Shown: positions 15,339-24,156 of the stretch, piece by piece
Layout of the letters: every line of letters begins with the position of its first letter
Numbering within the stretch: position 1 is the stretch's first letter
NCBI RefSeq assembly: GCF_026015965.1
Contig: NZ_CP110383.1
Location: 1,986,051 to 2,050,050, forward strand
Origin: Selenomonas sputigena
Lineage (GTDB): Bacteria > Bacillota > Negativicutes > Selenomonadales > Selenomonadaceae
DNA: 64,000 nucleotides
Reading direction: 5' to 3'
Translations under genes and position numbers: made by a program
Notes under the pieces: model-generated
Seen by the model: only the letters and a program-made list of their open reading frames with translations
The model's database searches: none
Told to the model about the DNA's origin: nothing

Positions 15339-16907
15339 TCAGTCGCGCGAAAAGCCGCCGCTTGCCTCCCCTGCCGCTCTTTCCAGCGCTCCAAGCTCGC
15401 CTTCCTCGGTCAGCACATAGATCATGTCGCCCGCCTTGAGCATGAGGCTGCCCTGCGGCAGAAGCTCGATCGTGCCGCGCCGCACATTCATGACGTGACC
15501 GTGCGCTCCCCAGTCGATCGCCGAGACGCATCGCCCCTCCATCGCGCTTCCCGCTGCGACGCAAAGCTCCGCCATGACGCGGCGGCGCGAGCCTCTCGCG
15601 CCCTGCCCGTGCGAACGCTCGTAAAGCTCGTCGTAGATGGGTCTGCCACCCGTGAGGTCGTTGACGAGCGCGGCGCAGGCGGCGACGCAGACGACAGCGA
15701 GCAGGTGCTCGAAAGAGCCGGTGATCTCCATGATGAGGAGGCTCGCCGTCAGCGGCGCCTTGATGCTTCCCGCGAAGAAGCCTGCCATGCCGAGGACGAC
15801 GAAGGTCGGGCAGAGCGCCGCGGGCAGAGCGCCGAGCGCAACTGCCGCCGCAGAGAAGAGCGCACCCGAAAGCGCACCGAGGACGAGGACGGGCAGAAAG
15901 ATGCCGCCCGGCACGCCCGAGCCGTAGCAGAAGACCGTGAAGAGGAACTTGCCGAGAAAGATGACGAGGATCGCGCCGAAGACGAGCGGCTCCTGCACCA
16001 TGCGGTTGACGAGAAAGTTGCCGCCCGAAAGGATCTCAGGCAGCAAGAAGCCGAGAACGCCCGCCGCGAGGAACGGAATCGCCGTGCGAAAGCCGAGAGA
16101 AGGCACGAAGCGCCCCCAAGTGTCGAGCGCGAGGCAGAGCACGCGGTTGAAGAGCCTGCCGAGCGCACCCGAGAATACGCCGAGCAAGAAGAGCAGCAGG
16201 TACGCGCCGCCGAGCGGCACGGCGGGCACGGAGCCGACGGCGAACATCGGGCCGACGCCGAAGATCTCCTGCGTCACGAAGCCTGCGGCGATGGCAGAGC
16301 CGAGGACGCCCATGAGCATCTGCGGCGAGAAGTTCTTCGCCAGCTCTTCGAAGGAAAAGACGAGGCTCGCCAAAGGCGCGTTGAAGATGGCGGCGAAGCC
16401 TGCGCCAGCACCCGCCGTCAAAAGGAAGCGCTCCTCGGCACGCGAACGCCCGGCCGCGCGGCTGACGCCTGCGCCCACGCAGGCGCCGATCTCCACGCTC
16501 GGGCCGCCGCGCCCGAGCGACAGTCCCGCGCCGATGCCGAGCACGACGCTGGCGAACTTGCCGAAGAGCACGCGCGCCCAGCGCAGATGACTGTCGCCGC
16601 GCAGGACGCCCTTGAGGTCGGGGATGCCGCCGCCGCCGACCATGGAATCGAGCTGCATGAGATACCGGACGACGACGGAAAGCGCAAGGAGCGCGAGAAA
16701 ATACCCCGCCGTCCAGAGCGGCGAAGCATCGCGCAGGAAGTCATAGAGCACGGGACGCAAATGATCGGCGCTTTCCAAGAGCCAGTGATAGAGCGCGATG
16801 ACAGCGCCCACGAGGACGCCGATCAGAAGCCCGTCGGCGAAGAGGCGCAGGCGAAAGAGCTCGGGCTGTTTCACATAGAGAAGCGCACGCTCGATATTTT
16901 TCGACAT
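15339..16907 (-). CDS. ClC-family chloride channel/transporter with C-terminal TrkA-C domain, gating Glu replaced
   Basis: Inner-membrane ClC protein, 522 residues from the ATG at 16907 (GGGAGG upstream; the frame opens 18 bases earlier at a TTG). ClC signatures are present in order: GGGGIPD (residues 91-97, the GSGIP filter), LGRGGPSVEIG (131-141), FNAPLASLVFSFEEL (175-189) and GSGVPGGIFLP. The external gating glutamate of the canonical GREGP motif is Gly134 here, while the internal glutamates (187/188) are kept. That combination suggests channel-like or uncoupled anion flow rather than strict chloride/proton exchange. A TrkA-C domain occupies the last 80 residues (GTIELLPQGSLMLKAGDMIY). It is monocistronic, facing the galM terminator. 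Confidence 0.9.
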   Translation of the reverse strand: MSKNIERALLYVKQPELFRLRLFADGLLIGVLVGAVIALYHWLLESADHLRPVLYDFLRDASPLWTAGYFLALLALSVVVRYLMQLDSMVGGGGIPDLKGVLRGDSHLRWARVLFGKFASVVLGIGAGLSLGRGGPSVEIGACVGAGVSRAAGRSRAEERFLLTAGAGAGFAAIFNAPLASLVFSFEELAKNFSPQMLMGVLGSAIAAGFVTQEIFGVGPMFAVGSVPAVPLGGAYLLLFLLGVFSGALGRLFNRVLCLALDTWGRFVPSLGFRTAIPFLAAGVLGFLLPEILSGGNFLVNRMVQEPLVFGAILVIFLGKFLFTVFCYGSGVPGGIFLPVLVLGALSGALFSAAAVALGALPAALCPTFVVLGMAGFFAGSIKAPLTASLLIMEITGSFEHLLAVVCVAACAALVNDLTGGRPIYDELYERSHGQGARGSRRRVMAELCVAAGSAMEGRCVSAIDWGAHGHVMNVRRGTIELLPQGSLMLKAGDMIYVLTEEGELGALERAAGEASGGFSRD

Positions 16908-16926
16908 CGTATCTTTCCCTCCCAAA

Positions 16927-16965
16927 CGAAAAGCCGCGCAGCCTCAAAGGATGCGCGGCTCTTGA
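16927..16965 (-). terminator. terminator after galM
   Basis: On the minus strand AGCCGCGCA pairs with TGCGCGGCT around an 11-base loop, followed by TTTTCG. It separates galM from the ClC gene. Confidence 0.75.
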
Positions 16966-16995
16966 CGCTTGCTCAAAACGGCTCGCTTATGGGCG

Positions 16996-18108
16996 TCACG
17001 CCAAGCCAAAGGCGAACACCGTCCGCGCCTGCCACTTCTTGCCCGAGCGCAAAATCGGCTGCGGGAAGTTTGCATGATGCACGGCGTCGGGGAAGACCTG
17101 CGCTTCGAGCGTGAAGCCTGCGCGCGGAGCGAATGCCGCGCCCGCCTTGCCCGCGAGCACGCCATCGAGATGGTTGCCCGAGTAGAACTGCACGCCGGGC
17201 TGCGTCGTGTAAGCGTGCATGTGGATGCCAGTCTTTTCAGCATAAACGTGGGCGAGCTTATGGAGCGTCTTGTAGTCGATGGGGCATGCGGCATCCTCGC
17301 CGAACCCCAGTTCCCTCGCCTCTTCTTCAGCGGGCGTTTGATCGAGCACGAAGTTGTGGTCGTAGCCGCCCGCCCAGCGCATCTGGCTGAACGGCGCGTC
17401 GATGCGTGCGCCGATCTCCTTCATCTCGCGGAAGTCGAGCGGCGTCCCTTCGACGAGCAGGATGCGCCCATCGGGAATCAGCTCGTTGTCCGTCGGCGTG
17501 TACTTCTCGGCGAAGATGCGGATCTTATGGTCGAGTACCGAGCCGGAGCTGAAGCCTTCGAGATTGAAATACGTATGATGCGACGGATTGCAGATCGTGT
17601 CGCCGTCCGCCTCCGCTTCATAGGAAATAACGAACTCGTTCTTCTCGGAGAGCGCATACGTCACGGCGAGCTTCAAGTCGCCCGGGTAGCCGCCCTCGCC
17701 CGCAGGACTCAGGTAGCGAAGCACAAGCGCCCCGTCCTTTTCTTCCGCCGCCCAGACCTTCTTGTCGTAGCCGCCCAAGGAGCCGCCGTGCAGATGATTC
17801 CTGCCCTCGTTGCACTCCAGGACGTACCTCTCGTCGTCGATCGGCAAATCGCCGAAAGCGATGCGCCCCACGGAGCGCCCGACGATCGCGCCGAAATACT
17901 TGTCGTCCGCCTCGTAGCTTTTGAGATCATCGTAGCCGAGCGCCACGTCGATGCTCTTGCCCTCTCTGTCGGGCACGATGAGCGACTGCACGCGCGCGCC
18001 GTAATCCATGATGCGAATCCTCATACCGCCGCTGTTCTCCAACGTATAAAGCGTGATGAGCCTGCCATTCTTCAGCTCGCCGAACGCTTCCTTCGTGATC
18101 TTCGCCAT
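16996..18108 (-). CDS. galM: aldose 1-epimerase (galactose mutarotase)
   Basis: Interconverts the alpha and beta anomers of galactose or glucose, 370 residues. Family motifs: DYGARVQSLIVPDREG, GRSVGRIAFG, ECNEGRNHLHGG (first catalytic His region), CNPSHHTYFNLEG (catalytic His in SHHTYFN) and late TQPGVQFYSGN. The catalytic Glu is expected in the PRAGFTLEAQVFPDA segment. The start at 18108 has GGGAGGTGATAGCAG, and that site lies in the end of the upstream REC-GGDEF-EAL gene only six bases away, so the two are co-transcribed. Confidence 0.96.
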   Translation of the reverse strand: MAKITKEAFGELKNGRLITLYTLENSGGMRIRIMDYGARVQSLIVPDREGKSIDVALGYDDLKSYEADDKYFGAIVGRSVGRIAFGDLPIDDERYVLECNEGRNHLHGGSLGGYDKKVWAAEEKDGALVLRYLSPAGEGGYPGDLKLAVTYALSEKNEFVISYEAEADGDTICNPSHHTYFNLEGFSSGSVLDHKIRIFAEKYTPTDNELIPDGRILLVEGTPLDFREMKEIGARIDAPFSQMRWAGGYDHNFVLDQTPAEEEARELGFGEDAACPIDYKTLHKLAHVYAEKTGIHMHAYTTQPGVQFYSGNHLDGVLAGKAGAAFAPRAGFTLEAQVFPDAVHHANFPQPILRSGKKWQARTVFAFGLA

Positions 18109-18114
18109 CTGCTA

Positions 18115-19818
18115 TCACCTCCCTGCTTCTTTCTCTATGAGTGCCGTAAAATCCTCCCTCGCCATAGGTTTTGCAAAATAATATCCTTGAATCTTGTCGC
18201 AATCGATGCTCGACAAGAAATCGATCTGCGCCTTTGTCTCCACGCCCTCGACGACGACGCTCATCTTGAGATCGTGCGCCATCTCGACGACGCGCCGCAA
18301 GATGGTGGGCGCGCGCTCAGAATCTTCGAGATTTTGCACAAATCCCATGTCGATCTTCAGAATATCGACCATCACGTTCTTGAGCATGTTGAGCGAACTG
18401 TAGCCGCTGCCGAAATCGTCCATGAGGATCGTGAGGCCGATGTCGTGCAGCCGTTTCAGGACGCTTAAAAGCTGCACCGGATTGTCCGTATAGGCGGACT
18501 CCGTAATTTCTAAGCGCAGGAGCGAAGGATCGAGCCCGTACTTCTGCAGAAGGCCGACGACCGTATCGCAGAAATCGTTGTCGTAGAAGTTCAGCCGTGA
18601 GACGTTGACGGAGACCGGCACGACGGGAAGTCCCTCGCGGATGCGCTCGGCGAGCATACGACAGACCTCCTCCCACGCGAAGCGGTCGAGCCGCACGACG
18701 AAGCCGTTTCGCTCGAAGAGCGGCACGAAGCGCACGGGCGGAATGACGCCCGCCGTCGGATGACGCCAGCGCACGAGCGCCTCGGCGCTGACGGCGCGTC
18801 CCGCCTTGATGCTGTAAATCGGCTGATAGTACACGCAGAACTGTCCCGAAGAAAGCGCCTGCTCCATCTCGCGGAGCAGCATTTGCTCTTCGAGCAGCGT
18901 CTCGCGCATCTTCTCGTCGTAGTAGGCGTAGCGCTTCTTGTACAGCCCTTTGACCGTATTGAGCGCCATGTGGGCGCGGTCGCACATCTGATTGACGGGC
19001 ACCAGGACATCGTCGACCGGATAGATTCCCGCATAAAAGAGAATGTTATTCTTGATGCCGAGGGAGAAGATCGCACTGTCTATGCCTTCGAGCAGAATGT
19101 CGATATCAAGCATATCCTCGGGCATGCAGATGGCGAAATGGTCGGCCTCCATGTGAGCTGCGACGCCTATGCCCTCAGTGATCGTCTTGAAATACGTGCC
19201 CGCCGTCTTCAAGATCAAATTTCCCGTTTCGATATGGAAAAGGTCGTTGATGATCTTGAAGCAGTTGATATCAAAATACAAGATATTGTAGCGCACGCTG
19301 CGGTTCTGCTGCAAAAGCTCGACCGTCTTCTCGTAAAACGCCTCGCGGTTGTACACACCTGTCAGGGCGTCGATCTCGATGTGGTGGCGCATCTCCAGAA
19401 TCTGCCGCTCGCGCGCCGCCTGTTCAAGTTTGCGCCACTCGTTCTCCATGCGCGCCATGACATTTTTCACGCGGCATCGCACGATTGTCGGGTTGTACGG
19501 CTTCGTGATGAAATCCGCCGCCCCCATCTCCATCGCGCGCACCTCGACGGTACGTTCATTGCGCGCCGTCGTGACGATGACGGGAATTGCCGACAGACGC
19601 TCGTCGCGCTTCAAGCGGGCGAGCAGGTCGAAGCTGTCCGGTCCCGGCATCACGAGGTCGAGCAGGATGATGTCGACGGTCTTTTCCGCGAGCAGCGCCA
19701 TCATCTCATTGCCGTCCGCCGCCTCCAGAAGATCGTATTCCGCTTTGAAAAATTGCGCGAGAATGGCACGATGCATCTCCACATCGTCCACGATCAGCAT
19801 CACAGGTTTCTTTTCCAT
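18115..19818 (-). CDS. response regulator with degenerate GGDEF and active-looking EAL domain (c-di-GMP phosphodiesterase)
   Basis: A 567-residue cytoplasmic signalling protein. Residues 1-120 are a receiver domain with acidic pair Asp11/Asp12, phospho-acceptor Asp54 (ILLDLVMPG) and Lys106 (FITKPYNP). Residues near 155-310 form a GGDEF domain, but the catalytic motif is MEADHF instead of GGDEF, so no cyclase activity is expected. The C-terminal EAL domain keeps AEALVRW, NVSRLNF, LEITES, MDDFGSGYSS, LKID, VVEGVET and QGYYFAKP, all residues needed to hydrolyse c-di-GMP. The start at 19818 follows AGGAAAGG. No histidine kinase is adjacent; galM follows within six bases. Confidence 0.93.
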   Translation of the reverse strand: MEKKPVMLIVDDVEMHRAILAQFFKAEYDLLEAADGNEMMALLAEKTVDIILLDLVMPGPDSFDLLARLKRDERLSAIPVIVTTARNERTVEVRAMEMGAADFITKPYNPTIVRCRVKNVMARMENEWRKLEQAARERQILEMRHHIEIDALTGVYNREAFYEKTVELLQQNRSVRYNILYFDINCFKIINDLFHIETGNLILKTAGTYFKTITEGIGVAAHMEADHFAICMPEDMLDIDILLEGIDSAIFSLGIKNNILFYAGIYPVDDVLVPVNQMCDRAHMALNTVKGLYKKRYAYYDEKMRETLLEEQMLLREMEQALSSGQFCVYYQPIYSIKAGRAVSAEALVRWRHPTAGVIPPVRFVPLFERNGFVVRLDRFAWEEVCRMLAERIREGLPVVPVSVNVSRLNFYDNDFCDTVVGLLQKYGLDPSLLRLEITESAYTDNPVQLLSVLKRLHDIGLTILMDDFGSGYSSLNMLKNVMVDILKIDMGFVQNLEDSERAPTILRRVVEMAHDLKMSVVVEGVETKAQIDFLSSIDCDKIQGYYFAKPMAREDFTALIEKEAGR

Positions 19819-19948
19819 GAGACTACCTTTCCTGTCACAAAGAGCCGCTGATTCCTCAACGTTTCCATAGGAATCATTTCTCCTATATTCTATCACAAAG
19901 CGAGCATAAGTAAAAGGTCTTATTTTCTATTTCGATAGTGCAAAAGAC

Positions 19949-19990
19949 AGGGACAAAAAGAGGGGCAGGTCATTCAGCCTGCCCCCTCTT
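19949..19990 (-). terminator. terminator after the PASTA penicillin-binding protein gene
   Basis: The stem AGAGGGGGCAGGC / GACCTGCCCCTCT, one mismatch, begins at the stop codon, and a TTTTTG tail follows on the minus strand. Confidence 0.85.
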
Positions 19991-22003
19991 TCATGGCGAA
20001 AAGACAACCGTGACCGTCTCGCCCGGATCGATGACGCTGTAGGCGGGCGCACTCTGGTAGCTTGCCCTGCCCGAGCCTTCGGCTTCGAGCGTCACGCCGA
20101 TCTCGGCGAGCTTTTCCGCCGCCTCGCGGATCGTCAGGCCGTCGAGGTCGGGCATGACGACCTTGCCACTCGGCACGACATCGGGCAGGCGCGGCTTCTT
20201 CTTCGGCGGCGCCTGCGCTTCTTTCTGCGCACGCTTCTCGTCCATCTCGACGAAGGGATCGCTCGACGGTTCGATGTGCATGTAGCGGAAAATCTGCGAA
20301 AAGATTGCGCCCGCGACGGGTGCCGCGATCTGTCCGCCGTAGAAGTTGCCGCCTGACGGATCGTCGAGAATGACGAGCACGACGACCTTCGGATCATCGA
20401 CGGGCGCGAAGCCGCAGAACGACGCGATGTAATGGCCGTCCATGTAGCCCGCACCGTTCGGACGAATCTTCTGCGCCGTGCCCGTCTTGCCGCCGATGCG
20501 GTAGCCCTTGACCTGCGCCTTCTGTCCGCCGCCCGCCGCGACGACCTGCTCAAGAAGCCCGACGAGCGTCTTCGTCGTCGCCGACTGCAGCGCGCGCCGC
20601 ACCTCGTCGCGCTTCGTCTGCAGGTAGGTCGAGCCGTCGGCGTTGCGGATCTCCTTGACGATATGCGGCTTCAGAAGGACGCCGTCGTTGGCGATCGCCG
20701 CCATCGCCGTCACGAGCTGCAACGGCGTCACGGCGATGCTCTGGCCGATCGCCATCGTTGCCATATCCGAGTCACGCATGTTCTCCGGCTCGAAGAGGAT
20801 GCCGCCCTCCTCCGCCGGAAGCTCCACGCCCGTCGGCTCGCCGAAGCCGAAGAGCTTCGCGTACTTTGTGAGCCTTTCGGCGCCGAGATCGAGTCCGACG
20901 AGCGCGAACCCCGTGTTGAGCGAGTTCTTGACGACATCGGTGAATGTCACCGTGCCGAAACTCTCGCCGTTCCAGTTCTGTATGCGTCTGCCCGAGACCA
21001 TGACGTAGCCGGGATCGACGAAGATCTGGTTCGGCGTGACAATCTTCTCTTCGAGCGCCGCGCCCGCCACGACAGACTTGAAGGTAGATCCCGGCTCATA
21101 GATCGAGGAGACGGCGAGATTCTTCCACGTCTCGCTCGAATACTTGCCGAACTCGTTCGGATTGTACGAAGGCCGCATGGCGAGCGCGAGGATATTGCCC
21201 GTCTTGGGATCCATGACGATCGCCGTCGCATGCTGCGGCGCGTTCTCCGCCATCGCGCGGTCAAGCTCCTGCTCCACGATGAACTGGATGTTGCTGTCGA
21301 TCGTCAACGTCACCGTCTTGCAGCGATCGCCCGTATACGTGTCTGGCATAAAGAGCGAGCTTAAAATCGGGCGGCTCTTCATGTCCGTGAGGATGAAGTT
21401 TTCCTCCTCGACGCCCTTGATCAAGCCGTCGAACTGCTGCTCAATGCCGTCGAGTCCCTTGTCGTCCGTGCCGACGAAGCCCAAGACATTCGCCGCGAGC
21501 ACGTCGTTCGGATAGTAGCGCTTCGCCTCATCGCGAAACCCCAGGCAGTCGCCGTACGATTTTTCGCGGATGAGCGCCTTCACGGCATCCGACATGTACG
21601 GCTCCATGCGGCGCTTGACCCAGACGAAGCCGCCGCCCTGGTCGATGTCTTCCAAGATGTCCGCCTCGCTGAGACCCACGATCGGCGCGAGGTCGGCGGC
21701 AAGCTGCGCCGCATCCCCGACATGGCTCGGGTCGACGAAGAGCGACTTCGTCATCGAGGAAACGGCAAGCTCCCTGCCGTTCGCATCGAGGATCGCGCCG
21801 CGCGGCGACTGCGCCACGCGCTCCTCCCCCGACTGCATGCGCACGCGCTCCGACATCTCCGAGCCCTTGACGATCTGCACCCAGCCGTAGCGGCAGAGCG
21901 TCAAAAAGAACAGGGCGAGCACGAACAGCACCACGATCTGCACGTTGTCGCGCACGCGCCGCCTGCGCTTTTCCGCGCGCTCCGCCTTATTTTTCACGTT
22001 CAA
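19991..22003 (-). CDS. class B penicillin-binding protein with one PASTA domain (SpoVD/FtsI type)
   Basis: Peptidoglycan D,D-transpeptidase for septal or sporulation-type wall synthesis, 670 residues. It has a basic cytoplasmic tail, one membrane anchor (near 21-42), a dimerisation domain (SPRGAILDANGREL) and a transpeptidase domain with Ser306 in GSTFK, SLN near 363 and KTGTAQK near 505. One PASTA domain lies at the C-terminus (GKVVMPDLDGLTIREAAEKL). The start is a TTG at 22003, eight bases after AAGGGG; no ATG nearby has a site. It is likely a late division protein, but no mra/mur genes are adjacent. SpoVD-like is favoured by the PASTA tail; FtsI proper is the alternative. Confidence 0.92.
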   Translation of the reverse strand: MNVKNKAERAEKRRRRVRDNVQIVVLFVLALFFLTLCRYGWVQIVKGSEMSERVRMQSGEERVAQSPRGAILDANGRELAVSSMTKSLFVDPSHVGDAAQLAADLAPIVGLSEADILEDIDQGGGFVWVKRRMEPYMSDAVKALIREKSYGDCLGFRDEAKRYYPNDVLAANVLGFVGTDDKGLDGIEQQFDGLIKGVEEENFILTDMKSRPILSSLFMPDTYTGDRCKTVTLTIDSNIQFIVEQELDRAMAENAPQHATAIVMDPKTGNILALAMRPSYNPNEFGKYSSETWKNLAVSSIYEPGSTFKSVVAGAALEEKIVTPNQIFVDPGYVMVSGRRIQNWNGESFGTVTFTDVVKNSLNTGFALVGLDLGAERLTKYAKLFGFGEPTGVELPAEEGGILFEPENMRDSDMATMAIGQSIAVTPLQLVTAMAAIANDGVLLKPHIVKEIRNADGSTYLQTKRDEVRRALQSATTKTLVGLLEQVVAAGGGQKAQVKGYRIGGKTGTAQKIRPNGAGYMDGHYIASFCGFAPVDDPKVVVLVILDDPSGGNFYGGQIAAPVAGAIFSQIFRYMHIEPSSDPFVEMDEKRAQKEAQAPPKKKPRLPDVVPSGKVVMPDLDGLTIREAAEKLAEIGVTLEAEGSGRASYQSAPAYSVIDPGETVTVVFSP

Positions 22004-22104
22004 GCTGAAAACCCCTTGTCGTTTTTATTTTCTAAAAGTCAAGCTATAGAAATATAACCAGCAAATGTATTATAGCATAATTTCAAATTTGAAACGCTGA
22101 GGAT

Positions 22105-22133
22105 TTGACGTATCTTCCTGATCGTCGTATAAT
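22105..22133 (+). promoter_or_regulatory. promoter of the antitoxin RNA
   Basis: TTGACG (22105-22110), a 17-base spacer and a perfect TATAAT (22128-22133), with no open reading frame behind it. It drives the small RNA at about 22140-22232. Confidence 0.8.
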
Positions 22134-22139
22134 AGTCGT

Positions 22140-22232
22140 AGAAAAGGTGCTACCGGTAAACGGTCAGCCCCTATTGTAGTTGCTTTAAGAAAGCCCGCCT
22201 ACGATTGAGAGCCGAAGGCGGGTTTTCTTATG
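22140..22232 (+). ncRNA. type I antitoxin RNA (par/RatA-like), convergent to the toxin gene
   Basis: A roughly 90-base RNA is predicted from a consensus promoter to the hairpin CCCGCCT / AGGCGGG followed by TTTTCTT. The hairpin overlaps the 3' end of the toxin message, so the two RNAs share a complementary bidirectional terminator. Its 5' part, GGTGCTACCGGTAAACGGTC then GCCCCT, is echoed as a direct repeat in the 5' leader of the toxin message (22433-22465). That arrangement gives two separate pairing regions, as in the enterococcal par (fst) locus. Confidence 0.7.
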
Positions 22233-22296
22233 CTTTCAAAACGACGAGAATAAAAAGCGTCACCAAAAGCAACGCGATTAAATCGTTAATCGTCAT
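22228..22296 (-). CDS. 22-residue hydrophobic toxin peptide (type I toxin, holin-like)
   Basis: Reads MTINDLIALLLVTLFILVVL and ends Lys-Ala: a polar start, one membrane helix and a basic end, typical of short membrane toxins of type I systems (TxpA/Fst/holin-like). The start at 22296 is eight bases after AAAGGGGG, an unusually strong site, which would need masking by the leader or antitoxin. The frame is open up to 22428, but upstream starts have no ribosome-binding site. Its own promoter lies at 22476-22504 and its message ends in the terminator shared with the antisense RNA. Confidence 0.75.
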   Translation of the reverse strand: MTINDLIALLLVTLFILVVLKA

Positions 22297-22475
22297 GGGC
22301 AACGCCCCCTTTCTGACCAATCCCAAAAGCAATCCCGAAAGGAGAAGCTGCTTGAATATAGGTCGAATGTGAAAACGCCCCGCACCCCCAAGCCAAAATA
22401 GCCTGGATACGCGAATGACGTTCACCACGAAAGGGGCAAGAATCGACCGCCTACCGCTTGGATAGCACCATCTGC

Positions 22476-22504
22476 ATTATACCATAGCCACATACATTTC
22501 GCAA
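22476..22504 (-). promoter_or_regulatory. promoter of the toxin message
   Basis: On the minus strand TTGCGA (22499-22504), a 17-base spacer and a perfect TATAAT (22476-22481). It predicts a 170-base leader before the toxin start, long enough to fold over the ribosome-binding site. Confidence 0.65.
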
Positions 22505-22549
22505 AAAAGGATGTGCCACCGTCGAAACCGATGCCGGCACATCCCTTTT
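22502..22549 (-). terminator. terminator after rlmH
   Basis: The stem GGATGTGCC / GGCACATCC encloses an 18-base loop and is followed on the minus strand by TTTTTTGC. Its T-run abuts the -35 box of the toxin promoter. Confidence 0.8.
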
Positions 22550-22564
22550 CTATGCAATACATCT

Positions 22565-23044
22565 TCACCAATGATACTTCTCGCCGCGATTGATCTTGAA
22601 CGCGCGATAAATCTGCTCGTAGAGCAAGAGCCGCACCATCTGATGCGTGAAGGTCATCGGCGAAAATGAAATTCTAAGATCGGCGCGCTCTCGCACCGCT
22701 GGCGACAGGCCGAACGCGCCGCCGATGAGGAACGTGAGGTCGCTCTGCCCTTGAAGCGCGAGCGAGGCAAGCTCTTTTGCAAGCGCTTCCGACGAAAGGA
22801 GCTTCCCCTTGACATCGAGCACGATGAGGAAGCTCCTCTCCGGCACGAGACGCAAGAGACGCTCGCCCTCTTTTGCGAGCGTCTGCTGCCTTTGTGCTTC
22901 GGACGGATTCTCCGCCATGTATTCTTCGCGCGTTTCCCGAAGCTCCACAGAAGCGAAGGGAGCGAGGCGCTTCTCATACTCAGCGACGCCTTCCCTCAGG
23001 TACTTTTCCTTGAGCTTTCCCACAGCGACGACGCGGATCTTCAT
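22565..23044 (-). CDS. rlmH: 23S rRNA pseudouridine-1915 N3-methyltransferase
   Basis: SPOUT-family methyltransferase that modifies pseudouridine 1915 of 23S rRNA in assembled ribosomes, 159 residues, the normal length. Motifs include MKIRVVAVGKLKEKYL at the start, LDVKGKLLSSEALA, the knot motif LTFLIGGAFGLSP and the C-terminal SPMTFTHQMVRLLLYEQIYR. The start overlaps the htrA stop (ATGA), so translation is coupled. htrA followed by rlmH is a common order in Firmicutes. Confidence 0.97.
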   Translation of the reverse strand: MKIRVVAVGKLKEKYLREGVAEYEKRLAPFASVELRETREEYMAENPSEAQRQQTLAKEGERLLRLVPERSFLIVLDVKGKLLSSEALAKELASLALQGQSDLTFLIGGAFGLSPAVRERADLRISFSPMTFTHQMVRLLLYEQIYRAFKINRGEKYHW

Positions 23045-24156
23045 CGATTCGACTGCGGCATTTCCTTGAGCGTCACCGTCACCGTTTCCTGCTTGCCGTC
23101 CCTCTCGATGACGAGTTTGACCTGATCGCCAACCTTATGTTCCGCAACAGCCGCGCGGAGATCGGCGACGGTGTTCGTCTCCTTGTCGTCGATCTTCAGG
23201 ATCAGATCGCCGCGCATGACGCCCGCCTGATTTGCAGGGCCGCCGAGTTCGAGATGCTCAACGTAGACGCCCTTGTCCGCATTCAGCGTGTAGCCGGCGC
23301 GTGCCGCCGTCTCCTTGTCGAAGATGCCGACGCCGAGGTAGGGGCGCACGACGTAGCCGTTCGAGAGAAGCTGATCGATGATCTCCTGCACCGTGTTGAT
23401 GGGGATGGAAAAGCCGATGCCCTCGACGCCGTTCGCCGCAATCTTCGCGCTGTTGATGCCGACGACCTCTCCGTCCGCATTGACGAGCGCACCGCCAGAG
23501 TTGCCGGGGCTGATCGCCGCATCCGTCTGAATGAGCTTCAAGCGGCGCTCACTGATGTCGAGCGTGCGGTTCAAAGCGCTGATGACACCCGCCGTCACTG
23601 TCCCTTGGAACTCAAGCCCCATCGGATTGCCGATGGCGATGGCCGGCTCGCCGACGACGAGATCATCGGAATTGCCGAACTTCGCCGTAGGCAGCCCCGT
23701 GGCCTCGATTTTCACAACGGCGATGTCCGTAAGCTCGTCCGCTCCCACAAGCTTCCCCTTGAAGCTGCGCCCGTCCGGAAGCGAGACAGTGATCTCCTTC
23801 GCACCCTGGATCACATGGTTGTTCGTCACGATGTAGCCGTCGCTCTTAAAGATGACGCCCGAGCCGACGCCCTCCGTCTCGACCGGCATATTGAACCAGT
23901 CGCGCACGACCGTCTTGTTCGTGATGCCGACGACAGCAGGGCCTACCGCGCGTGCCGCACGAACCGCCGGCGTGTTGCGCGCATCCGACAAAGGCTTCTG
24001 GCTCGCCGCCTGCTCTACGGCAATGCCGCCCGCAACGGAATTTTCCTTCTCCTTCGCCGTGCTGTCCGAGCAGCCCGCAAAGAGCACGGCGCCGACAACG
24101 AAGACGCCAATCGCGCCCGAAAGAAGCTTCTTCTTCCTATTCCAAAAACAAGTCAT
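23041..24156 (-). CDS. htrA: HtrA/DegP-type serine protease with PDZ domain
   Basis: Envelope quality-control protease, 371 residues from the ATG at 24156 (GGAGGG upstream). An N-terminal membrane segment ends LFAGC, a possible lipobox at Cys29, so membrane anchoring by lipid or by an uncleaved signal are both possible. The catalytic triad is His114 (TNNHVIQG), Asp144 (ELTDIAVVKI) and Ser220 (SPGNSGGAL). One PDZ domain occupies about 270-365 (YLGVGIFDKETAARAGY, GDLILKIDDKETN). It is co-transcribed with rlmH through a 4-base overlap. Confidence 0.95.
   Translation of the reverse strand: MTCFWNRKKKLLSGAIGVFVVGAVLFAGCSDSTAKEKENSVAGGIAVEQAASQKPLSDARNTPAVRAARAVGPAVVGITNKTVVRDWFNMPVETEGVGSGVIFKSDGYIVTNNHVIQGAKEITVSLPDGRSFKGKLVGADELTDIAVVKIEATGLPTAKFGNSDDLVVGEPAIAIGNPMGLEFQGTVTAGVISALNRTLDISERRLKLIQTDAAISPGNSGGALVNADGEVVGINSAKIAANGVEGIGFSIPINTVQEIIDQLLSNGYVVRPYLGVGIFDKETAARAGYTLNADKGVYVEHLELGGPANQAGVMRGDLILKIDDKETNTVADLRAAVAEHKVGDQVKLVIERDGKQETVTVTLKEMPQSNR

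Noticed and set aside
15195-17114. A 639-codon plus-strand open frame
   Set aside because: It lies antisense to the ClC gene, is extremely Arg/Glu/Ala-rich and has no ribosome-binding site at its start.
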